Shown piece by piece: positions 1 through 4,975 of a DNA stretch of 6,077 bases. Both the position numbers and the translations under genes were made by a program. The notes under the pieces were generated by a model. It was not told the DNA's origin, did no database searches, and worked only from the letters and a program-made list of their open reading frames with translations. Each line of letters starts with the position of its first letter. The first letter of the stretch is position 1. Source of the stretch: an uncultured Filifactor sp. (GTDB taxonomy: Bacteria; Bacillota; Clostridia; Peptostreptococcales; Filifactoraceae); NCBI GenBank assembly GCA_947254385.1, contig CAMYCP010000082.1, forward strand, positions 1-6,077, in the 5' to 3' direction.

Positions 1-2
1 AC

Positions 3-82
3 AACTTTCGATTGTTTAAAAATTTTTACAAAAAATGTTCAACTTGATATTGCAATTTAGAAACTTTCGATTATCTAAAAAT
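3..82. repeat. Pair of 21-nt direct repeats upstream of the ABC operon
   Basis: Bases 3-23 and 62-82 share a 21-nt word beginning AACTTTCGATT and ending TAAAAAT. They differ at two positions (G14/A73 and T16/C75) and are offset by 59 nt. The second copy ends about 70 nt before the TATAAT box of the ABC operon. Paired direct repeats in this position suggest binding sites for a regulator such as a two-component response regulator, but no regulator gene is visible here. They could also be the end of an upstream structure cut by the window edge. The rest of bases 1-130 is AT-rich with no gene that I can see. Confidence 0.5.
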
Positions 83-132
83 GCAAAAAAAAACTCAATT
101 TTACCCGACATATGTAATTTTTTCGTAATGAC

Positions 133-160
133 TTTAAGATAAATATTGTGTTATTATAAT
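133..160 (+). promoter_or_regulatory. Probable sigma-A promoter of the ABC operon
   Basis: A perfect TATAAT lies at 155-160. The best -35 candidate is TTTAAG at 133-138 with a 16-nt spacer, a poor match to TTGACA. There is no TG extension before the -10. Transcription would begin near base 167 and leave an untranslated leader of about 48 nt before the first ATG at 215. The weak -35 box together with the upstream direct repeats fits an activator-dependent promoter, which is inference. Confidence 0.5.
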
Positions 161-214
161 AAGGAATAAACGTTTTACAAAGGTTTGATTTTAAGATAGG
201 AAAGGTGGTAAAGT

Positions 215-916
215 ATGGCTGACGGCAAGACACCTCTCATTCACATTTCCCACATAAAAAAAATTTTCAGAATGGGGGAAGAAAAAGTCGTCGCATTAAA
301 TGACGTAAGTTTGGATGTGTATAAAGGTGAGATAATTTGTTTTTTAGGTACGTCGGGTTCGGGCAAGTCCACGTTTTTAAACATGGTGGCAGGGCTTGAA
401 AAACCGACAAAAGGGGAAATTTGGATAGGCAAAGTGCCGGTTCATAAACTAAGTGAAGAACAAGTGACGCTGTTTCGTCAAAAAAACATAGGTTTTATTT
501 TTCAGGCTTATCATTTGATGCCGATGCTTACGGCGGTAGAGAACGTGGCGCTGCCCTTGGTGTTTAGAGGTGAAGAAAGACAAAAGCGCGAGAAGGCGGC
601 ACGGTCGATGCTTAAAAAAGTCGGGCTTAAAGGCTATGAAAACCGCTTGCCGAGTCAAATGTCGGGTGGGCAGCAACAAAGAATCGGCATAGCACGCGCA
701 CTTGTAATCAATCCCAAGATAATATTTGCCGATGAACCTACGGGGAATCTGGACAGTCACACAACTACGGAAGTTATGGAACTTATGGTCGATATGGTAA
801 AAAGAGGAGAACAGACGATGATTCTTGTGACGCACGACCGTTCGATCGCATCGTATGCCGACCGTATAATCACCATTCAGGACGGCAGTATAATCGACAT
901 CAAAGAAAATAATTAA
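215..916 (+). CDS. ABC transporter ATP-binding protein, MacB/LolD/FtsE type
   Basis: This 233-residue protein is the ATPase that would power the permease encoded at 3079-4434 from the cytoplasmic face of the membrane. All nucleotide-binding motifs are intact: Walker A GTSGSGKST at residues 45-53, Q-loop Q97, signature MSGGQQQR at 149-156 (Met replacing the usual Leu), Walker B IIFADEP ending at residue 175 with catalytic E174, D-loop GNLD at 177-180, and H-loop H207. The length and the ADEPTGNLD wording are typical of the MacB/LolD/FtsE (MJ0796-like) subfamily, which drives FtsX-fold permeases. The ATG at 215 is supported by AGGAAAGGTGG at 198-208, six bases upstream. The stop lies 19 nt before the next gene, consistent with one transcript. 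Members of this subfamily serve antibiotic or peptide export, lipoprotein sorting and cell-wall signalling, so the substrate cannot be read from this subunit. Confidence 0.95.
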   Translation: MADGKTPLIHISHIKKIFRMGEEKVVALNDVSLDVYKGEIICFLGTSGSGKSTFLNMVAGLEKPTKGEIWIGKVPVHKLSEEQVTLFRQKNIGFIFQAYHLMPMLTAVENVALPLVFRGEERQKREKAARSMLKKVGLKGYENRLPSQMSGGQQQRIGIARALVINPKIIFADEPTGNLDSHTTTEVMELMVDMVKRGEQTMILVTHDRSIASYADRIITIQDGSIIDIKENN

Positions 917-935
917 AAAATTAGAGAGGAAAAAT

Positions 936-3086
936 ATGAACACCAAAAAAAGAAAAGTAATTCAATTCGTAATCATTTTGTTGGTCGTCGCAATGGTAGT
1001 TACCATGATAATGCCGGCGCTTATGATGTTTATATCCGACAACGGTAACGTAGCATATGCGGACGAAAAATCACTTTCTCTACGCCTTGTCGGCGGGACG
1101 AGCATAACCGAGGGGACGGACTCTTTGACCGTCAAATTTAACTTTAAGAACAACTCCTCCACCGATCTTAAGGATGTGTATATCGAGGCGTATGACCTTG
1201 CACGTTTAAAAGAAGACCCGTACAAAAATCCGTCCGACAAACAGGACGTCAAAAAAGGACAGACTGCAAGCTTTGAATTGAAGCTTTCCCCTCAAGGACT
1301 TTCAGTAGGCAGTTATGAATACAAAATGGCTGTTTATGCCGATGGATTGGATTTATCGAACGAAACTGCTTTCAGAAACAGCACTCTCGAAAATGACAAA
1401 AACAATACCGATTATTCAAATTGCACCTATTCATTTTATGTAACTGAACGTGAAAAAATGCCTGATGATGACATCAAAGGCGAACAAGCCGACAAATCCA
1501 AAAATCCGTTTGCAAATATATACTTAGAAACTCCGCAAGGGTCTCTCGTATCGGGCAGAGTAAGTTTTCTTAATGTGAAAGCCAAAAACACGGGCAGTTC
1601 ATCGCTTTTAAGTATGTCGGTAACATTACAGAACTTACCCGAAGGCATAACACTCCCGAGTGGCAGTCTTACGAAAAATTTCGGCTCGGTAAGAACCAAC
1701 GAAACCAAAACCGCCGAATATCAACTCCAGCTCTCCGACAAAATAAAAAGCGGCAACTACCCGATAACCGTATCCGTCACCGGCAACCTCGCAAACGGCG
1801 CAAGCTATTCTCAAAGCGACACGCAGTATGTGAAAATCACCGGCACGGAAAAGAAAAACCAAAGCGGGACTTTGAACATTACGGACGTACAAATTCCCAA
1901 ACAGGCAAAAGCGGGCGAAGACTTCACCATGTCGTTTAACGTATCCAACAATTCCGGGATAAACGCCGAAGGAATCAAAATCAGTGTTGAAGGTACGGAA
2001 GGCGTGATGAACAAAAGTAAAGGCATATTTGTCCTAAATTCTTTCCCGAGCAACACAAGCAAACATTATGACATCGTGATGTTCTCGGACAGCAAAACGG
2101 CGAAAAAAAACTACCCGATAAAAATAACTGTAGAACCGATAAACACAAAAGAAGAAGAAACCGATAAAATTATCCCCTCATATCAATACACCGGCATATT
2201 TATATACGGCGGGGAAGAAAAAGACGACGAAAAAAAACCGGACGGAGTTAAAAATCCGCAGATAATGGTATCCAAGTACAGTTACGGCGGTGAACCGATA
2301 GAGGCGGGACAAGATTTTGATCTTACCGTATCTTTAACCAACACCAGCAAGAAAAATTTAACCAACATCAAAGTTACTCTCACCGCCGATGAGGGCGTAT
2401 TTGTTCCTGTAGATAGCAGCAATTCATTTTTTATAGACAACATGGCACCTAAAGCGGTTGTAAGCCGAACCATGCGTTTCAGCAGTAAACCGTCCGCCGA
2501 AGAAAAAACGGACGCAATCAATGTGGATATGTCATATGAAGATAAAGACGGCAACGCCCTGACCGCTAAAGATATAATCTCCATTCCCGTAATACAGAAA
2601 ACCCAACTCGATACGGGCGAAGTTACGGCGCAAGGCGGAAAATTCACGGGTGAACCGATTTCACTCACCATGCCGTTTTTTAATAAAGGCAAAACCGTAA
2701 TCAGCAACCTTACGGCAACTGCGCAAGGCAATTTCGGTATGGAAGAGGGTAGCTACTTTTTCGGTACGCTCGAACCCGGCAAAAAAGACTCCTATGATTT
2801 CAACATAACAGTAAACAACCCCGGTAAAGTAAAAGGCATTGTTAAACTTTCATTTGAAGACGTATCGGGGAATCTTAAAACGGTGACTAAAGATTTTGAA
2901 ATAAACGTTGAAGAAATGCCACCCATGGATCCGATGGACATACCCGAAGATATGCCGAAACCCGGACTTTCTAAAGGTAAAAAAATCGGTATAGGAGCGG
3001 CGATAGCGCTGATTATAGTGTTTATAATGATAATGCGCCACCGCAAAAAGAAGAAACAAGCTAAGGAGCTTGAAATAGATGAATAA
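936..3086 (+). CDS. Secreted, membrane-anchored multi-Ig-like (CARDB/NEW3-type) protein of the ABC operon
   Basis: This 716-residue protein is probably displayed outside the cell with a membrane anchor. Residues 4-7 are basic (KKRK), followed by a hydrophobic stretch at about 9-33 and an AYA motif at 40-42, a plausible signal peptidase I site. The mature region reads as about five beta-sandwich modules: 44-170, 191-302, 310-400, 440-552 and 556-658. Several carry the pattern of CARDB/NEW3-type or S-layer-associated (COG1361-like) domains, such as FNVSNNSG (334-341), VSLTNTSKKN (465-474) and MPFFNKGK (579-586). Acidic or charged linkers separate some modules (about 171-190 and 404-438). A Pro/Asp/Met-rich stretch (661-676) precedes a single transmembrane helix (684-700) and a basic tail RHRKKKKQAK. 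There is one cysteine (C163) and no lipobox. AGAGAGG lies just before the ATG at 936. The stop overlaps the permease start by 8 nt, so the two are probably translationally coupled. It occupies the place a MacA/HlyD adaptor has in classical MacAB operons but shows neither a lipoyl domain nor a coiled-coil hairpin. I infer an ectodomain subunit that gathers substrate, senses, or contacts the wall. The domain families should be confirmed by profile search. Confidence 0.85.
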   Translation: MNTKKRKVIQFVIILLVVAMVVTMIMPALMMFISDNGNVAYADEKSLSLRLVGGTSITEGTDSLTVKFNFKNNSSTDLKDVYIEAYDLARLKEDPYKNPSDKQDVKKGQTASFELKLSPQGLSVGSYEYKMAVYADGLDLSNETAFRNSTLENDKNNTDYSNCTYSFYVTEREKMPDDDIKGEQADKSKNPFANIYLETPQGSLVSGRVSFLNVKAKNTGSSSLLSMSVTLQNLPEGITLPSGSLTKNFGSVRTNETKTAEYQLQLSDKIKSGNYPITVSVTGNLANGASYSQSDTQYVKITGTEKKNQSGTLNITDVQIPKQAKAGEDFTMSFNVSNNSGINAEGIKISVEGTEGVMNKSKGIFVLNSFPSNTSKHYDIVMFSDSKTAKKNYPIKITVEPINTKEEETDKIIPSYQYTGIFIYGGEEKDDEKKPDGVKNPQIMVSKYSYGGEPIEAGQDFDLTVSLTNTSKKNLTNIKVTLTADEGVFVPVDSSNSFFIDNMAPKAVVSRTMRFSSKPSAEEKTDAINVDMSYEDKDGNALTAKDIISIPVIQKTQLDTGEVTAQGGKFTGEPISLTMPFFNKGKTVISNLTATAQGNFGMEEGSYFFGTLEPGKKDSYDFNITVNNPGKVKGIVKLSFEDVSGNLKTVTKDFEINVEEMPPMDPMDIPEDMPKPGLSKGKKIGIGAAIALIIVFIMIMRHRKKKKQAKELEIDE

Positions 3087-4434
3087 ACAAGACATAATCG
3101 CAATGGGTATAAAAAACCTTACCCGTCGTAAAGCACGTACTGTACTTTCGATAATCGGCGTATTTATCGGCACGACGGCAATCATCGTCATGTTGTCCTT
3201 GGGTATCGGTTTAAGTCAAAATCAACAAAAACAGGTAGAAAAATATGCCAACTTACACCTTATAAACATCTACAGAGGCGGAGGCAGAGGTACTGCGGAC
3301 GGGGGAAAACCTAAAAAACTCGACGAGACGGCGCTTAAAGAAATAGGAAATCTTGACGGCATAAAAGCCGTATCTCCCGTTATCAACAAATATGTGCGCA
3401 TGGTAAGCGGGAAATACGTCGCCGATGTCAATGTAAACGGCATAAGGCTCGACACGCTGGAGGCGTTTAATTTTCCTATAGCTGAGGGCAGGTTTTTACA
3501 CAAAAGCGACAAAAATGAAATGCTCATCGGCAATCAAATTCCATCAAACTTTTACAATCCTAAAAAACAGGAGTGGCCTGAGTATATCGAACCTAAGGAA
3601 GATGAAAAATATCCAAAAGGTCCCGTCAACATGATGAGCGCAAAATTTGAAATCACGGGGGATATGTCATACGGCGGGAGCAGACGTCATGATGAGTTTC
3701 AAAATGAACAGGAAGATGTAAACTATAAAAACTACTCAGTAAAACCGGTCGCCATCTTAGCCGACAAAAACGGTGAAACTTCGTATAACGCGTACATGGA
3801 CTATGAGGCACTTAAAAAAATAGCAGATGACATAGACGCCTCAGAGGGCAACCGTAGAAACTCACGCAACACCGAATTTGACAACGTAGTAGCTTATGCG
3901 GACGACATAACGAAAATAGACGCCATCACAAAATCAATACGTGATATGGGCTTTGAACCCAGCTCCGCCAACGATTGGCTAAATCAAGTCAAAGAAGAAG
4001 CGAAAATGATACAGGCGGTACTTGGCGGCATAGGCGCAATTTCACTTTTAGTAGCCGCAATAGGCATCACCAACACCATGATAATGTCGATATATGAACG
4101 CACTAGAGAAATCGGAGTAATGAAAGTAATCGGTGCGGATCTTAAAGACATAAAAAAACTCTTTTTATTTGAAGCGGCTATGATAGGATTTTTTGGAGGG
4201 CTTGTGGGAGTAGCTTTCAGCTATCTGTGTTCATATCTCATAAACACTTTTTTAGCAGGTGCTATGATGCCGATGTTCGGTATGGGAGAAGAAGGCGCAA
4301 GTATATCGGTAATACCGCTTACTTTATCAATTGCGGCGTTGATTTTTTCAACTCTCATCGGAGTAGTTTCCGGATATTATCCCGCCAATCGTGCAATGAA
4401 AATTTCAGCACTCGAATCACTCAAAAACGAATAA
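3079..4434 (+). CDS. ABC transporter permease, MacB/FtsX family
   Basis: This 451-residue integral membrane protein has the MacB layout. A short cytoplasmic N-terminus (GIKNLTRRKART) is followed by TM1 at about 21-44. A large extracytoplasmic MacB_PCD-like domain spans about 45-310. TM2 (about 312-337), TM3 (361-389) and TM4 (409-433) form the FtsX domain. Hallmarks are YERTREIGVMKVIGA (339-353), which follows TM2 and forms the coupling region for the ATPase, and the C-terminal PANRAMKISALESLKNE, equivalent to the PA-R-A---P-EALR ending of the family. The periplasmic-type domain has a charged insertion around residues 160-215 rich in Lys, Glu, Asp and Asn. The ATG at 3079 overlaps the preceding stop and is served by AAGGAG at 3063-3068, ten bases upstream and inside that gene. 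It should dimerise and work with the ATPase at 215-916. The family moves substrates by mechanotransmission at the outer face rather than through a channel. The substrate is unknown. Confidence 0.95.
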   Translation: MNKQDIIAMGIKNLTRRKARTVLSIIGVFIGTTAIIVMLSLGIGLSQNQQKQVEKYANLHLINIYRGGGRGTADGGKPKKLDETALKEIGNLDGIKAVSPVINKYVRMVSGKYVADVNVNGIRLDTLEAFNFPIAEGRFLHKSDKNEMLIGNQIPSNFYNPKKQEWPEYIEPKEDEKYPKGPVNMMSAKFEITGDMSYGGSRRHDEFQNEQEDVNYKNYSVKPVAILADKNGETSYNAYMDYEALKKIADDIDASEGNRRNSRNTEFDNVVAYADDITKIDAITKSIRDMGFEPSSANDWLNQVKEEAKMIQAVLGGIGAISLLVAAIGITNTMIMSIYERTREIGVMKVIGADLKDIKKLFLFEAAMIGFFGGLVGVAFSYLCSYLINTFLAGAMMPMFGMGEEGASISVIPLTLSIAALIFSTLIGVVSGYYPANRAMKISALESLKNE

Positions 4435-4495
4435 TACTGATTTGCTTTTATGCAGTATATAATCTAAAGCATTTATCATAAAGTTGTAATTACTA

Positions 4496-4520
4496 AAAAG
4501 AAAAACCCTCTATCTGAGGG
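4496..4520 (-). terminator. Minus-oriented terminator-like hairpin with no assigned gene
   Basis: CCCTC (4506-4510) and GAGGG (4516-4520) form a five-pair stem around a five-base loop. Read on the minus strand, the stem is followed by TTTTTCTTTTT (complement of 4495-4505), the layout of an intrinsic terminator. Read on the plus strand it has no U tract. No minus-strand gene ends here, so it would serve read-through from the SLH gene or an unannotated minus-strand RNA from the promoter-like palindrome at 4656-4701. The stem is short, so efficiency is uncertain. Confidence 0.4.
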
Positions 4521-4555
4521 CAGATTAAAGATATCAGAAATAAGCGAAAGAAAAG

Positions 4556-4591
4556 CCTGCGCTCAAGCAGGAAAATAAGTTGAAGAGCAGG
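4556..4591. other. Hairpin with a duplicated 3' arm (alternative pairing)
   Basis: CCTGC at 4556-4560 can pair with GCAGG at 4567-4571 around a six-base loop, or with a second GCAGG at 4587-4591. The two right arms lie in a repeated 14-nt word, AGCAGGAAAATAAG (4566-4579) and AGCAGGATAAATAA (4586-4599), differing at three positions. This is in the 3' untranslated region of the ABC operon, ahead of its terminator. I do not recognise a riboswitch or other named RNA family, and it may simply be a small duplication. Confidence 0.3.
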
Positions 4592-4610
4592 ATAAATAAC
4601 GAGAGATAAG

Positions 4611-4648
4611 AATATCGGCACACTTTCGGGTTGTGTCGATATTTTTTT
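4611..4648 (+). terminator. Strong rho-independent terminator, probable end of the ABC operon
   Basis: Bases 4611-4622 (AATATCGGCACA) pair with 4632-4643 (TGTGTCGATATT) to give a 12-bp stem with one G-U pair and a nine-base loop. A run of seven T residues at 4642-4648 follows. It lies about 180 nt after the permease stop and is the first good plus-strand terminator there, so the operon transcript should end here with a fairly long 3' untranslated region. Confidence 0.8.
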
Positions 4649-4655
4649 GATTTGT

Positions 4656-4701
4656 TTTACATTTACGCTCATATATTATATAGTTTAAGCGTAAATGTAA
4701 A
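4656..4701. promoter_or_regulatory. 14-bp perfect inverted repeat containing promoter boxes on both strands
   Basis: TTTACATTTACGCT at 4656-4669 is the exact inverted complement of AGCGTAAATGTAAA at 4688-4701, with an 18-nt AT-rich centre. On the plus strand, TTTACA (4656-4661) and TATAGT (4679-4684) are separated by exactly 17 nt, each one mismatch from the sigma-A consensus, so transcription would start near 4691. By symmetry the minus strand also has TTTACA (complement of 4696-4701), with TATAAT (complement of 4675-4680) at a 15-nt spacing. The palindrome could be an operator for a dimeric repressor, or the left-end structure of the adjoining transposon remnant. AAAGGTGG follows at 4699-4706. 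The symmetry and the boxes are seen directly; activity is inference. Confidence 0.55.
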
Positions 4702-4715
4702 GGTGGTGAATTTAC

Positions 4716-4895
4716 TATATGGAAATCCTTAGAAAACTAAACTTAAGTTTTCTATACTTATTGTATGGTAGGACTACCCGAATCAACGCTTTTGAACTTT
4801 ACGTAAGACGGAAGAGTAATTCCTTATAGATTACGAAACGTAAGTCAGAAGATGAAGCAAGAAGCACCGAATCTTTAGATTCGTGTGTAGTTCAC
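4716..4895 (+). mobile_element. Non-autonomous IS200/IS605-family remnant lacking its transposase and tnpB core
   Basis: The right end is diagnostic. GAAGCAC is followed by a hairpin with CGAATCT (4868-4874) pairing with AGATTCG (4877-4883), extended by CAC/GTG, and then GTGTAGTTCAC ending at 4895. This is the organisation of IS200/IS605 right ends, which carry a subterminal hairpin and a short cleavage motif instead of terminal inverted repeats. At the left, TTTAC (4711-4715) is a plausible target/TAM motif. A nine-bp hairpin, TAGAAAACT (4730-4738) with AGTTTTCTA (4746-4754), begins 14 nt inside, as expected for a left end. This gives a 180-bp element. An alternative left boundary is the palindrome near 4656-4661. 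Between the ends only the last codons of tnpB remain, so it resembles a PATE or MITE that must be moved in trans by TnpA. No target-site duplication is expected for this family. Confidence 0.7.
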
Positions 4896-4898
4896 TGA
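4719..4898 (+). pseudogene. 3' remnant of tnpB (C-terminal tail only)
   Basis: One reading frame runs from ATG at 4719 to TGA at 4896-4898, broken only by TAG at 4827-4829. The part before the TAG encodes 36 residues that include RTTRINAFELYVRR. The part after it encodes KRKSEDEARSTESL and then VVH just before the TGA. The G-T-x-I-N-A-x-x-x-Y-V-R-R pattern and the EARS-like ending resemble, from memory of the family, the poorly conserved C-terminal tails of IS605 TnpB proteins, which are encoded inside the guide-RNA region. No RuvC or zinc-finger sequence remains. The ATG and the upstream AGGTGG (12 nt away, a long spacing) may be fortuitous. No function as a protein is expected. Confidence 0.45.
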
Positions 4899-4911
4899 AA
4901 CTATATGATAC
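4760..4911 (+). ncRNA. Candidate omega RNA (reRNA) scaffold of the TnpB type, with adjacent guide
   Basis: In IS200/IS605 elements the RNA that guides TnpB covers the end of tnpB and the right end, with the guide being the roughly 16-20 nt just beyond the element. That region is kept here. GTAAT (4817-4821) and ATTAC (4831-4835) can form one small hairpin. ACTTTACG (4796-4803) can pair with CGTAAGT (4839-4845) with one bulged T to enclose it. The terminal hairpin at 4865-4887 precedes TTCAC (4891-4895). The guide would begin TGAAACTATATGATAC (4896-4911). The upstream promoter boxes at 4656-4684 could transcribe it, and the terminator at 4945-4972 would end the transcript. Any TnpB partner would have to be elsewhere in the genome. 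The 5' boundary given is approximate. Confidence 0.45.
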
Positions 4912-4944
4912 TGCAATTTTTAAAATAAATTAGTATTATCGCAT

Positions 4945-4972
4945 AAAAAAAGGAGCTTACGCTCCTTTTTTT
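4945..4972. terminator. Bidirectional intrinsic terminator between convergent transcripts
   Basis: AGGAGC (4951-4956) and GCTCCT (4961-4966) pair around the loop TTAC. The stem is flanked by seven A residues on the left (4945-4951) and seven T residues on the right (4966-4972), so both strands show a stem followed by a U tract. On the minus strand it begins three bases after the stop of the SLH gene. On the plus strand it would stop transcription coming through the transposon remnant. Confidence 0.85.
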
Positions 4973-4975
4973 ATT

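Noticed and set aside
3..82. CRISPR array from the 21-nt repeats
   Set aside because: Only two copies are visible, they are not identical, there is no palindromic repeat structure, and no cas gene is present. The 38-nt gap alone is not enough.
133..198. Second direct repeat TTTAAGATA at 133-141 and 190-198
   Set aside because: A nine-base AT-rich word recurring in an AT-rich leader is expected by chance, although its 57-nt offset resembles that of the longer repeats.
449..946. Minus-strand open frame of about 165 codons opposite the ATPase gene
   Set aside because: It lies antisense to a gene with all ABC motifs, its translation shows no recognisable domain, and it has no credible ribosome binding site. 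Other antisense frames inside the operon, such as 2282-2731 and 2850-3191, were rejected for the same reasons.
936..1061. Lipoprotein signal peptide in the Ig-domain protein
   Set aside because: The first hydrophobic segment has no cysteine in a lipobox; the only cysteine is at residue 163. An AYA cleavage site fits signal peptidase I instead.
4227..4481. Plus-strand open frame of 84 codons overlapping the permease 3' end
   Set aside because: It is out of frame with the well-supported permease over most of its length, and its translation is biased and unlike any known protein.
4500..4650. Riboswitch or attenuator ending in the 4611-4648 terminator
   Set aside because: I recognise no conserved riboswitch core, and no coding gene follows that it could control. 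The terminator is better explained as the end of the ABC operon.
4719..4829. 36-codon small gene with an upstream AGGTGG
   Set aside because: The coding sequence matches the tail of a decayed tnpB and forms RNA hairpins. The spacing from AGGTGG to the ATG is 12 nt, against 6 nt for the first operon gene. It is better explained as a transposon remnant.
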